Assembly: GCA_902826615.1 (NCBI GenBank)
Contig: CADEFN010000010.1
Span: 56,161-120,160, forward strand
DNA length: 64,000 nt
Direction of reading: 5' to 3'
Origin: an uncultured Gemmatimonadota bacterium
Lineage (GTDB): Bacteria > Gemmatimonadota > Gemmatimonadetes > Gemmatimonadales > Gemmatimonadaceae
Shown here: positions 46,431-53,708 of the stretch, piece after piece
Layout of the letters: each line of letters starts with the position of its first letter
How positions within the stretch are numbered: the first letter of the stretch is position 1
The notes under the pieces: model-generated
Databases searched by the model: none
The model's input: only the letters and a program-made list of their open reading frames with translations
Told to the model about the DNA's origin: nothing
Made by a program: the position numbers and the translations under genes

Positions 46431-46814
46431 TCAGCGTCGCTTCCTTGCCGCAACCCGGGCCCGCCCCTCTTTCAGCCGGTGTCTCACGATGCGCCGGATG
46501 AGCGCATACGGCATTGGACGATCCATTGGAAACCTCAGGTTGCCCTTGGGACCGGCGTAAGGCTGCGCGGCCGCGACGAGCCTTGCGTCGCCCGAGACCG
46601 GGGGAAAGAGGCCGATGTGCGCCTTGAATGCCGCGAAGTAGAGAAGGATGCCGTTCTGCTTGAACGCCGGCATGCGATAGCTGATGACCTCCTCCGCGTC
46701 GGGAGCGATGGCGCGAACCACTCGGCGAATCTCGCGCAGCAACGGCCTGGCTTCGGGTGCAGATGCCGCGATGTAGTCGTCGATGTTCTCGGGGAGCTTG
46801 GTCTTCTTCAGCAT
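46431..46814 (-). CDS. DUF1801 family protein (YdhG/iron-chaperone-like)
   Basis: 127 aa. DUF1801 pattern: IDDYIAASAPEARPLLREIRRVVRAIAPDAEEVISYRMPAFK, ILLYFAAFKAHIGLFPP, GNLRFPMDRPMPYALIRRIVRHRLKEG. Related to the frataxin-like YdhG fold; function not established in most bacteria. ATG 46814 is chosen as the start of the conserved domain; a longer frame upstream overlaps the next gene. Confidence 0.9.
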   Translation of the reverse strand: MLKKTKLPENIDDYIAASAPEARPLLREIRRVVRAIAPDAEEVISYRMPAFKQNGILLYFAAFKAHIGLFPPVSGDARLVAAAQPYAGPKGNLRFPMDRPMPYALIRRIVRHRLKEGRARVAARKRR

Positions 46815-46854
46815 TGGATATAGTGATCGATGTGGTGCGCCGGCTTCGCAGTCA

Positions 46855-47250
46855 TCAGCTGAGCCGGCTTCCGCTTGGCGACGCCAGTTCGTGGCGTTGC
46901 ATCCACTCCATGGCGGCCAGCGCCCCCACGAAGATCGCCTCGCCCACCAGTTGTGCCAGACCGAAAGAGCTCGCCTCTCTCCAAAAGAGTGCTGCAAGTC
47001 CCAGGCATACCACGGACCACGTCGCGTTCCCGAAGACCAGCAGCTTGATCAAAGCCGGCTTCCGCCTGGCCTGGCGCGCAAGACTGAAGGAGTACGCGCC
47101 GTACATCAGGTTCACTCCAGCGACAACCAACAGCAGGCTCCGCGGCAACGCATACAGTCGGCTGAGCCATCCGCTCAACGACAACATGAGCACACCCGCC
47201 ATCGCCGCCGCGATGCAATCCACCCACAACAGCTTTCGTGCGCCAATCAT
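46855..47250 (-). CDS. small integral membrane protein
   Basis: 131 aa with four hydrophobic segments (WVDCIAAAMAGVLMLSL, LLLVVAGVNLMYGAYSF, LLVFGNATWSVVCLGLAALFW, LVGEAIFVGALAAMEWM). No motif was recognised. It lies 40 bp upstream of the DUF1801 gene on the same strand and 31 bp after the VOC gene, so the three may be co-transcribed. Confidence 0.75.
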   Translation of the reverse strand: MIGARKLLWVDCIAAAMAGVLMLSLSGWLSRLYALPRSLLLVVAGVNLMYGAYSFSLARQARRKPALIKLLVFGNATWSVVCLGLAALFWREASSFGLAQLVGEAIFVGALAAMEWMQRHELASPSGSRLS

Positions 47251-47281
47251 CACATCTCCTCTCCAAACTACAACGATGCTC

Positions 47282-47668
47282 TCACTGTCCGGCCGGTGGC
47301 TCCCATAACTCCACCTTGTTCCCTTCCGGATCGATGACCCACCCGAACTTGCCGTACTCGGACTCGTCGATCTTGTCGAGCACGGTGCATCCTTCTGCCT
47401 TGAGTGCCGCGACCAGCGCGTGCAGGTCGGCCACCCGGTAGTTGACCATGAACGAGGCGTTGCCCGGAGCAAACTGCTTGCTGGTCTCCGGCACGATCAG
47501 CCACGCCGTGGTCCCGCCAACGGGCGTGCCGTCCGCATCTTTCCACTCGAACGAGGCACCACCCCACGCTTGAACATCAATGCCGAGGTGGTCCTTGTAC
47601 CATGCCTGCATGACCGCCGGATCTTTTGCCTTGAAGAAGACGCCGCCTACGCCGGTAACTCGTTTCAC
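47282..47668 (-). CDS. VOC (glyoxalase/bleomycin resistance) superfamily protein
   Basis: 128 aa from GTG 47668 (an earlier start at 47728 is possible). VOC fold: VKRVTGVGGVFFKAKDPAVMQAWYKDHLGIDV ... FMVNYRVADLHALVAALKAEGCTVL ... FGWVIDPEGNKVELWEPP; the last Glu is a typical metal ligand. Substrate unknown. The 15-base palindrome GTTTCA-CTG-TGAAAC (47662-47676) covers the GTG start. Confidence 0.88.
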   Translation of the reverse strand: MKRVTGVGGVFFKAKDPAVMQAWYKDHLGIDVQAWGGASFEWKDADGTPVGGTTAWLIVPETSKQFAPGNASFMVNYRVADLHALVAALKAEGCTVLDKIDESEYGKFGWVIDPEGNKVELWEPPAGQ

Positions 47669-47782
47669 TGTGAAACCTCGATGACGCGGAGTGAGGGTGG
47701 TGGAGGAATCAGCCGCCAACCGTGTCACGGCAGGTTAACCGGCCCCGCTCCGGACGGAAAGTGCGATGCGATGCCAGACCTA

Positions 47783-50686
47783 CTAGACGTCCGAAGCGAT
47801 TGGTGCACGGTGCATGACGTCGCTGACAATACGGGCAAGCTCGGCGCGCTGAAACGGCTTCGCCAGGGCCGCCGCAAAGCCCGCCTCGCGGAAGTTGGCC
47901 ATGGTGGGGTCGTCCGAATACCCACTCACCACGATCGCGCGAGCATGCGGATCGTGCTGCAGAATTTCCGCCATCGCCGCGCGTCCCCCCATCCCTCCAG
48001 GGATTGTCAGATCCATGATCAGAAGTCCGAACGGCTCTTCGCTCCCCAGGCGCTCCACATAACGCTTCACCGCCTGCGCGCCATCACTCACGACTTCGAC
48101 GGAATACCCCCACTGCTCCAGCATCCGCTTCAGCACCTGTTGTATGAGTGGTTCATCGTCCAGCACCAGGATGGATCCCACTCCATACGTGTTCTGCACC
48201 GGCGTCGAGCCTGGCGCTTCTTCGCGCGCGGCTGATGCGGGGAAGTACGCCGAAAAGGTCGTACCTTCGCCTTCCCTCGATTCGAACGTGAGCAAGCCAC
48301 TGTGGTTGCGGCAGATCGTGAACGCTGTTGCCAGCCCCAGGCCACTGCCGGCTGCTTTTGTGGTGAAGTAGGGATCAAAAATGCGATCCCGTATGGCCTG
48401 CGGAATTCCGGGGCCGTTGTCTTCGACATCGACACGAACAAAGTCCTGGTCGCCAGGCACACCAGTGAGTGGATCATTCATGCAGTTTGACGCACGCACT
48501 TCGATCCGCCCTCCTTCACCCGTCGCCTGACACGCGTTGATGACCAGATTGCTCACGACCTGGCTGAACTGACCGCTGTCGAGCTCAGCATGCCAGAGAC
48601 CGTCGGGCACAACCGTGGAAATTCTTGCGCTCGCGCCCGCGCCGGCCAGCGCCACGGTGTCACGCAACAACCGCCCGAGGTCTGCGGTTCGTCGCATGGG
48701 CTGCCCCCCTTTCGCAAAGGCAAGCAATTGCGAGGTCAGCCGTCGCGCCCCGATGGCGGCCTCTTCGGCGACATCGAGCAATTCCCTCGCCTCCGCCGGG
48801 TCCCCCTCCTTTGCCAGTGACACATGGCCCACGATCGCCGCGAGCGCATTGTTGAAGTCGTGTGCGATGCCGCCAGCGAGCACCCCCAGTGCCTCCATCT
48901 TGTCCACGCGCAGTCTTGCCTCTTCCTGAAGGTGCGCCTCCGTGGTGTCGGCGACCGACACCAGAAGACATGCCTTGCCGCCGACGGTCACCGAGCTGGC
49001 GCGCGACTCGGCCCACCGCACTCGTGAACTCTCGTCGGTCCAGCTATCGGCAAACTCGTTCGTGCCTGCGCCGGGCTGGAGCAGCTGCGTGAACGCTCGC
49101 CGCACATAGTCAGGCTCGAGCGTGTCAATTCCAACAGTGGAGCCTTCTGCGGTCACACCGCAGAGTGCTCTCGCTGGAGCATTCAAGTCGAGGAGGTGTC
49201 GCGTGGCTGGGTCGACCAGGAAAGTGGGCACCAGGGCGGCCTGGAACATCGTGCGATACCGGGCCTCCGATTCTGCGAGAGCATTCTGCGCCTTCACACG
49301 AAGCGCATACAACACTCCCAGCAAGACCAGAAGACCGAGGAGCAAGGCACTGGCAATGATGAGCGAGGTCAACTTCTCGCGGCGAGACTCGGCGAGGCTC
49401 GCCATGGCATCCAGGTCGCGCTGACGGGCCTGCGTCTGGTACTGCGTTTCCAGCTCGGCCACGCGGGTTCGGGTGGCGCTGTCGTTAAGCTGCGCCTGCA
49501 ACTCGTGAAATCGTCGATACGCCACAAACGCGCCGGCCGTATCGCCGATTGTCGCCCGTGCCTGGGAGAGCATCGCAAGCTGGTCGGCTTCGTCGCGCCG
49601 GTTGTTGATCTCCGCCGCAAGGGCGGTGGACTGTTCGAAGAGCGCAATCGCTCCGCGGACGTCGCCATTCTGCAAGCGCACCTCCGCCAACGCACCACGC
49701 GTGCGGACGATGCCATCCTTGTCCCCGATGCGCTCCCGTATTGCCAGCGCCCGCTGGTGATACTCCAGCGCGCGCGCTGGCTGTTTCAGCTTTTCGTATA
49801 TATGCCCGATGTTGCTGAACTCCTTCGCCTCGCCGTACGGATTTCCCGCCTCACGATCAAGAACCAGCGCCCGCTCGAGAAAGGGCAGTGCCTCACGAGG
49901 CCGGTCTAGTTCGATGAGCGCGAGGCCGACATTGTTGAGGGTGTTGGTGAGGTTGGCCTTGGGGCCAAGTCTTTCGTGAATGGCAAGCGCGCGCTTCAGC
50001 GCCACGAGAGACTCTTCTTTGCGACCAAGATCGAGAAGAACGAGTCCGATATTGTTGTGGGCCCGGGCGGCCGCGATCTCGTCGCCCAGGGCTTCGCCCA
50101 TGCGGAGCGCGGCCACGTAGCCGGCCAGACCAGCTTCCAGGTCGGACTCGTAGTGGTGAATGGCGCCGATAAGGGAAAGGGTGCGAACGAGCACACCGGA
50201 CTTTCCGTACGGCTCCAGCAACGCACGCGCCTGTTCGGCGTGCCCGCGCGCCACCGCATACGTCGCCATGCGCCACTCGACGGTGGCCACCTGATACATG
50301 GCCTCACCCAGCAGCCGGTCGTCGCGTACACCGCGCGCCAGCTGCTCCGCGCGCTGCGCCTCGCTGAGGGCCGCAGGGTAATCACCCGTCGTCTCCAGTG
50401 CGTGGCTTCGTTCCACACGAACCTGCACCTCATCCGACGCCGATGGGTGCGCTTTGAGCAATGTCAGCGCTTCGTCGCATAGCTGAAGAACCCTGGCGGG
50501 CTCATCACGGCGCAGCTTCGCCAGGGTCACCAGAAGTGGAATGCGCTGCTCGCCACTCGCGGAGGAGAGGCGTCGTTCGACCGCGGAGATGTCACTCGCC
50601 GGGGCCGACTGCGCCCGCGTGCCAACTGGGGCAACGCCGATCGCGAAAGCCAGAACAGCAAGCGGGATGTTCGGAATCGAGCGCAT
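47783..50686 (-). CDS. hybrid sensor histidine kinase with periplasmic TPR repeats
   Basis: 967 aa. Signal peptide, then about seven TPR units (residues 60-400, such as ARAHNNIGLVLLDLGRKEESL and NTLNNVGLALIELDRPREAL), a TM helix near 440 (LIIASALLLGLLVLLGVLYAL), a PAS domain (ESEARYRTMFQAAL), HisKA with GVLAGGIAHDFNNALAAIVGH, HATPase_c (VVSNLVINACQATGEG, DNGPGIP, GSGLGLATA) and a C-terminal receiver (VLDDEPL, LLIMDLTIPGGMGG). The TPR sensor probably detects a periplasmic protein or peptide. ATG 50686 is chosen for the signal. No cognate regulator is adjacent. Confidence 0.94.
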   Translation of the reverse strand: MRSIPNIPLAVLAFAIGVAPVGTRAQSAPASDISAVERRLSSASGEQRIPLLVTLAKLRRDEPARVLQLCDEALTLLKAHPSASDEVQVRVERSHALETTGDYPAALSEAQRAEQLARGVRDDRLLGEAMYQVATVEWRMATYAVARGHAEQARALLEPYGKSGVLVRTLSLIGAIHHYESDLEAGLAGYVAALRMGEALGDEIAAARAHNNIGLVLLDLGRKEESLVALKRALAIHERLGPKANLTNTLNNVGLALIELDRPREALPFLERALVLDREAGNPYGEAKEFSNIGHIYEKLKQPARALEYHQRALAIRERIGDKDGIVRTRGALAEVRLQNGDVRGAIALFEQSTALAAEINNRRDEADQLAMLSQARATIGDTAGAFVAYRRFHELQAQLNDSATRTRVAELETQYQTQARQRDLDAMASLAESRREKLTSLIIASALLLGLLVLLGVLYALRVKAQNALAESEARYRTMFQAALVPTFLVDPATRHLLDLNAPARALCGVTAEGSTVGIDTLEPDYVRRAFTQLLQPGAGTNEFADSWTDESSRVRWAESRASSVTVGGKACLLVSVADTTEAHLQEEARLRVDKMEALGVLAGGIAHDFNNALAAIVGHVSLAKEGDPAEARELLDVAEEAAIGARRLTSQLLAFAKGGQPMRRTADLGRLLRDTVALAGAGASARISTVVPDGLWHAELDSGQFSQVVSNLVINACQATGEGGRIEVRASNCMNDPLTGVPGDQDFVRVDVEDNGPGIPQAIRDRIFDPYFTTKAAGSGLGLATAFTICRNHSGLLTFESREGEGTTFSAYFPASAAREEAPGSTPVQNTYGVGSILVLDDEPLIQQVLKRMLEQWGYSVEVVSDGAQAVKRYVERLGSEEPFGLLIMDLTIPGGMGGRAAMAEILQHDPHARAIVVSGYSDDPTMANFREAGFAAALAKPFQRAELARIVSDVMHRAPIASDV

Positions 50687-50734
50687 CGATCCGTCGGAGG
50701 TGGGATCCCGGATGCGTACCGGGTTAACGCACAC

Positions 50735-51009
50735 TTACCTGGCGAGGGGAGACGCGCAGCGACCGCAATCGTGTCGGTCAGGCTATGTGGTGCGGTAACA
50801 ACCAGTCTACAGCGTAGGCTGTCATGGCAACAGGCCTTGCACACTCCTCTCGGCCGTCACGCGCGCTGTTGACCCCCATGGTTACAGCTCGACCATGGCC
50901 ACGTCAGGCGAAGCACTACGCCACGCACATGTTGTCTGTGAGTCTGCTCATCTTGCAACGGAAGTCACAGCGTTCGGGCGCGGTATTCGAGCTTTCCAAC
51001 GCACCCACA
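50735..51009. other. 275-bp intergenic stretch without recognisable feature
   Basis: Upstream of the hybrid kinase. No credible gene, RNA or terminator was seen. It presumably holds the kinase promoter. Confidence 0.5.
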
Positions 51010-51516
51010 TCACGCATCGCAGCTCCAGCGATGAAGTGCAGCCGCGTGATATCGGTCGATCATCCAGCGCGTGCCATCTCTCTGAAAGACAATCGTTTCG
51101 AGAAAGTCGGCCTGGCACTTCTTCCCGTCTTTGCCCACTGATGTCTCGTGGTTCTTGAGCGTGGTCCAGGCCACGTCACCCACAATCCGGTTCCGCAGCT
51201 CACTGAATTCCGCCTTCCACTTCGTCTCAGTGCCACCCTGCTTGAGCCGAGCGACGAGCTCCGCGCCAGAGAGCGGAAGTGTGTCCTCGAGCAGGAGAAA
51301 CTGGGGTGTGAGTGGGGCCACAATTCCAGCGGAATCGAGGCTCTGCATGGCGGTGTACCACTGTTCGAGCGTGGCGCGGATGGCGGCAGAGTCCGCGCCC
51401 GCGTCAGGCACAACGTTCGAGGCCACACCAGACTGCGCCACATTGTCGGCGCCTGACGAGTCCCTGGATGAACAGGCCATGGTCACAACAAGCAGCAGCA
51501 GAAAAGCGCGATGCAT
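51010..51516 (-). CDS. SnoaL/NTF2-like putative lipoprotein
   Basis: 168 aa from ATG 51516. The signal MHRAFLLLLVVTMACSS has a lipobox (TMAC). The mature part (SAAIRATLEQWYTAMQSLDSAGIVAPLTPQFLLLED ... MIDRYHAAALHR) fits the DUF4440/SnoaL cone fold, usually a small-molecule-binding or protein-interaction domain in the periplasm. Confidence 0.8.
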   Translation of the reverse strand: MHRAFLLLLVVTMACSSRDSSGADNVAQSGVASNVVPDAGADSAAIRATLEQWYTAMQSLDSAGIVAPLTPQFLLLEDTLPLSGAELVARLKQGGTETKWKAEFSELRNRIVGDVAWTTLKNHETSVGKDGKKCQADFLETIVFQRDGTRWMIDRYHAAALHRWSCDA

Positions 51517-51573
51517 GCATTCCATCCGTGATAGAGTGAGGTCCGGCAAGCGTCAACTTCGGAAAGCGCTCTC

Positions 51574-52530
51574 CTACTTTCTCCCGAACCGCGCGCGCCC
51601 CGTTTCGATGGCGCCAAATGCCAGGGAGTCGCGGCGCTGCATGATGTGCACCATCCACCCCTCCCCCATCCGCTGCTCCATCTCTGCCGGGGTATTGGTC
51701 GGAAAGCCACACGGGATCTTGAACTCCTTGCAGGCAGCAAGAATAGTCGCGGCCGCCGCTTCGCGCCCCGCAGGATCGCCGCGGAAGACCCCTCCCAGCG
51801 TGCCATACCCGGCAAAGATCTGCGCCACACCGGGCTCAGCGGCAATCTCCCGTACCTTCGCCAGCCCTTCCCTGCTCTCGATGATCACGCTGATGAACAA
51901 CTCGCCGTTTTTGTTGAGTGGCCAGATGTCCGCCTTCTCCTTGTATTGCTCAACACTCAGGCCCCAGTACGCAGCCGCCGCTGCAAGGCCGGTATCGGGG
52001 CGTGTCCCACCCTTCGAGGCGAAACGCATCGCCTTGATCACATCGCGCACTTCCTGGGCCGACTCGACCGCCTCCATGGAGACGCTGACGTGGCCGGCGT
52101 TAAGCTGCCGCACAATCGCGTCATTCACCTTCACCGGATCGGCGTGCCAGATGCCGATCTTTGCCGTGAATGGATGGGTGCGCATGGAGCCCCCCGACTT
52201 CCTGATTTCTTCGAGGTATTTGAGAAAGGTCTCGGAGGTGCCCGACGTAAAGAGATAGTCGGCACGACGATACCCCACCGTTTCCTTCGCGACATCGCCC
52301 AGGATGATCTCCGGCTGCGGAGTTGTTGGCGCGGCCGCCGGGGCACTGCCGGGTGCGCCCGGGCGAGGGCCGCGACGCACGATGGCCGGATGCGAAATGC
52401 CGAAGATCGGCAACCCCTGCTCCTGCGCCGCGATGATCGGATTCAGGCGCTCCTTGCCCTGCGAGGTAGCAGGGGCAGGTGCCACGAGCTGCATGACAAC
52501 AGCGACGGTGAAGGCGGTACAGCAGCGCAT
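51574..52530 (-). CDS. exported HpcH/HpaI aldolase-like protein
   Basis: 318 aa. The signal peptide (FTVAVVMQLVAPAPATS) is unusual, since HpcH/HpaI aldolases are normally cytoplasmic. Barrel motifs are FGISHPAIV, a long Pro/Ala insertion, IIESREGLAKVREIAAEPGVAQIFAGYGTLGG, corresponding to the metal/oxaloacetate-binding IET...PG(V)D..F.G segment, and a C-terminal PCGFPTNTPAEMEQRM. It may cleave or bind a hydroxy-keto acid in the periplasm. Confidence 0.75.
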   Translation of the reverse strand: MRCCTAFTVAVVMQLVAPAPATSQGKERLNPIIAAQEQGLPIFGISHPAIVRRGPRPGAPGSAPAAAPTTPQPEIILGDVAKETVGYRRADYLFTSGTSETFLKYLEEIRKSGGSMRTHPFTAKIGIWHADPVKVNDAIVRQLNAGHVSVSMEAVESAQEVRDVIKAMRFASKGGTRPDTGLAAAAAYWGLSVEQYKEKADIWPLNKNGELFISVIIESREGLAKVREIAAEPGVAQIFAGYGTLGGVFRGDPAGREAAAATILAACKEFKIPCGFPTNTPAEMEQRMGEGWMVHIMQRRDSLAFGAIETGRARFGRK

Positions 52531-52638
52531 TCAGGGCCTCTTGCAAAGAGTGGTTTGTGTCAAGACTCTCATCCAGCGACGGCACCATCTCACAACGACT
52601 GCATCCGGGCGTGGCTCGGCGTTGGGCGGAATGTACCC

Positions 52639-53514
52639 CTATGCCGAGGTGACCGCTTTCCCGGCGCCTCGGGTGAGCCACCAGTGTGACACCGCGCCCA
52701 CGAGCAGGCCAACGGGGAGTGCGATCAGCGCGGCAGCCATCGCGACCAGCATCACCGTCTGCAACGCGGGATCGTTGGTGGACCATTTCGCCACCAGCGC
52801 GCCGGCCACACCGATGAGAATCAGCACGACAGACAGGCGTCGCATGATGCGAGCGCGGCGCACACGTGCCGACATCGGCTCGGGCGTCAGCCGTGTCTGG
52901 AAGTAGTCCCAGACCCGTCGCATCGCCGGGGGATCGTCCTGCGAGGCCGGCACCCTCAGGTGCCAGTGAATTGCGCTCGATTTGGTGTGCGTCACCATTC
53001 GGAAGTCAAAGTACGACGGCGCGCTCTCATGCCAGGTCAGTGCTCGCAGGTCGCCGAGGTGGTGGAAGTCGTCTTCCACCATCAGCGCCTCTTCGGTGAT
53101 GACCACGGGCACCCCCTGCCTCGACCGGTCGTCGCGCAGAGTGATCGCGTTCTTTGTGCCGTCGTTCCATGTGGCCTGCTGAGCAGCAAAGAGCGACCAG
53201 AGGTCTTCCGTCAGTGTCCACCGCGCCAGGAGTCGCTCACCACGCAGCAAACGTTCGCGCTGGCGAATGGTGACCTGGTAGAAAACAAAGAACGAGAAGC
53301 CGCCGATCGCCGTGATGAAACTGGCGATGGCAAGGCCGAAGAGCACTGCGCGCTCGGGGCCAATCCTCACTGTCGCGAACGTCGCGAGGTAGCCCGCCCC
53401 CACGACCGCTGCCGCGAGGGCGACGTTCCTGCGTCTGCTGATGTTTCGCACGCGTGTGAGCCCTCGTTGAGATCCTGAACCGCCCCAACCTACTGCCAGG
53501 GCCAGCGTGGCCAC
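52639..53514 (-). CDS. membrane protein, four TM segments with central soluble domain
   Basis: 291 aa. Two TM helices at about 30-85, a 130-residue cytoplasmic-looking domain (RWTLTEDLWSLFAAQQATWNDG ... LTWHESAPSYFDFRMV) and two TM helices at about 225-285. Not recognised as any family. The N-terminus is uncertain; a GTG about 21 codons in is an alternative. Confidence 0.65.
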   Translation of the reverse strand: MATLALAVGWGGSGSQRGLTRVRNISRRRNVALAAAVVGAGYLATFATVRIGPERAVLFGLAIASFITAIGGFSFFVFYQVTIRQRERLLRGERLLARWTLTEDLWSLFAAQQATWNDGTKNAITLRDDRSRQGVPVVITEEALMVEDDFHHLGDLRALTWHESAPSYFDFRMVTHTKSSAIHWHLRVPASQDDPPAMRRVWDYFQTRLTPEPMSARVRRARIMRRLSVVLILIGVAGALVAKWSTNDPALQTVMLVAMAAALIALPVGLLVGAVSHWWLTRGAGKAVTSA

Positions 53515-53708
53515 GAGCGCAGGGAGGGTCCGGCCCTCCCACCAGGGATGGGCCCCCCCAGTCGCCCCTGCGCGTTGCCTCAGCCCGGTACTGGAGCCAA
53601 GATAGAGGGGTCCGGCCTGCTACGCGCGTCGTCCCCGGCGCTCCACGCAGGCGCTTAGCCCCTTCTCCACCGACGGCCACCGGACAGACCGTCCCACGGG
53701 AGCCATTT

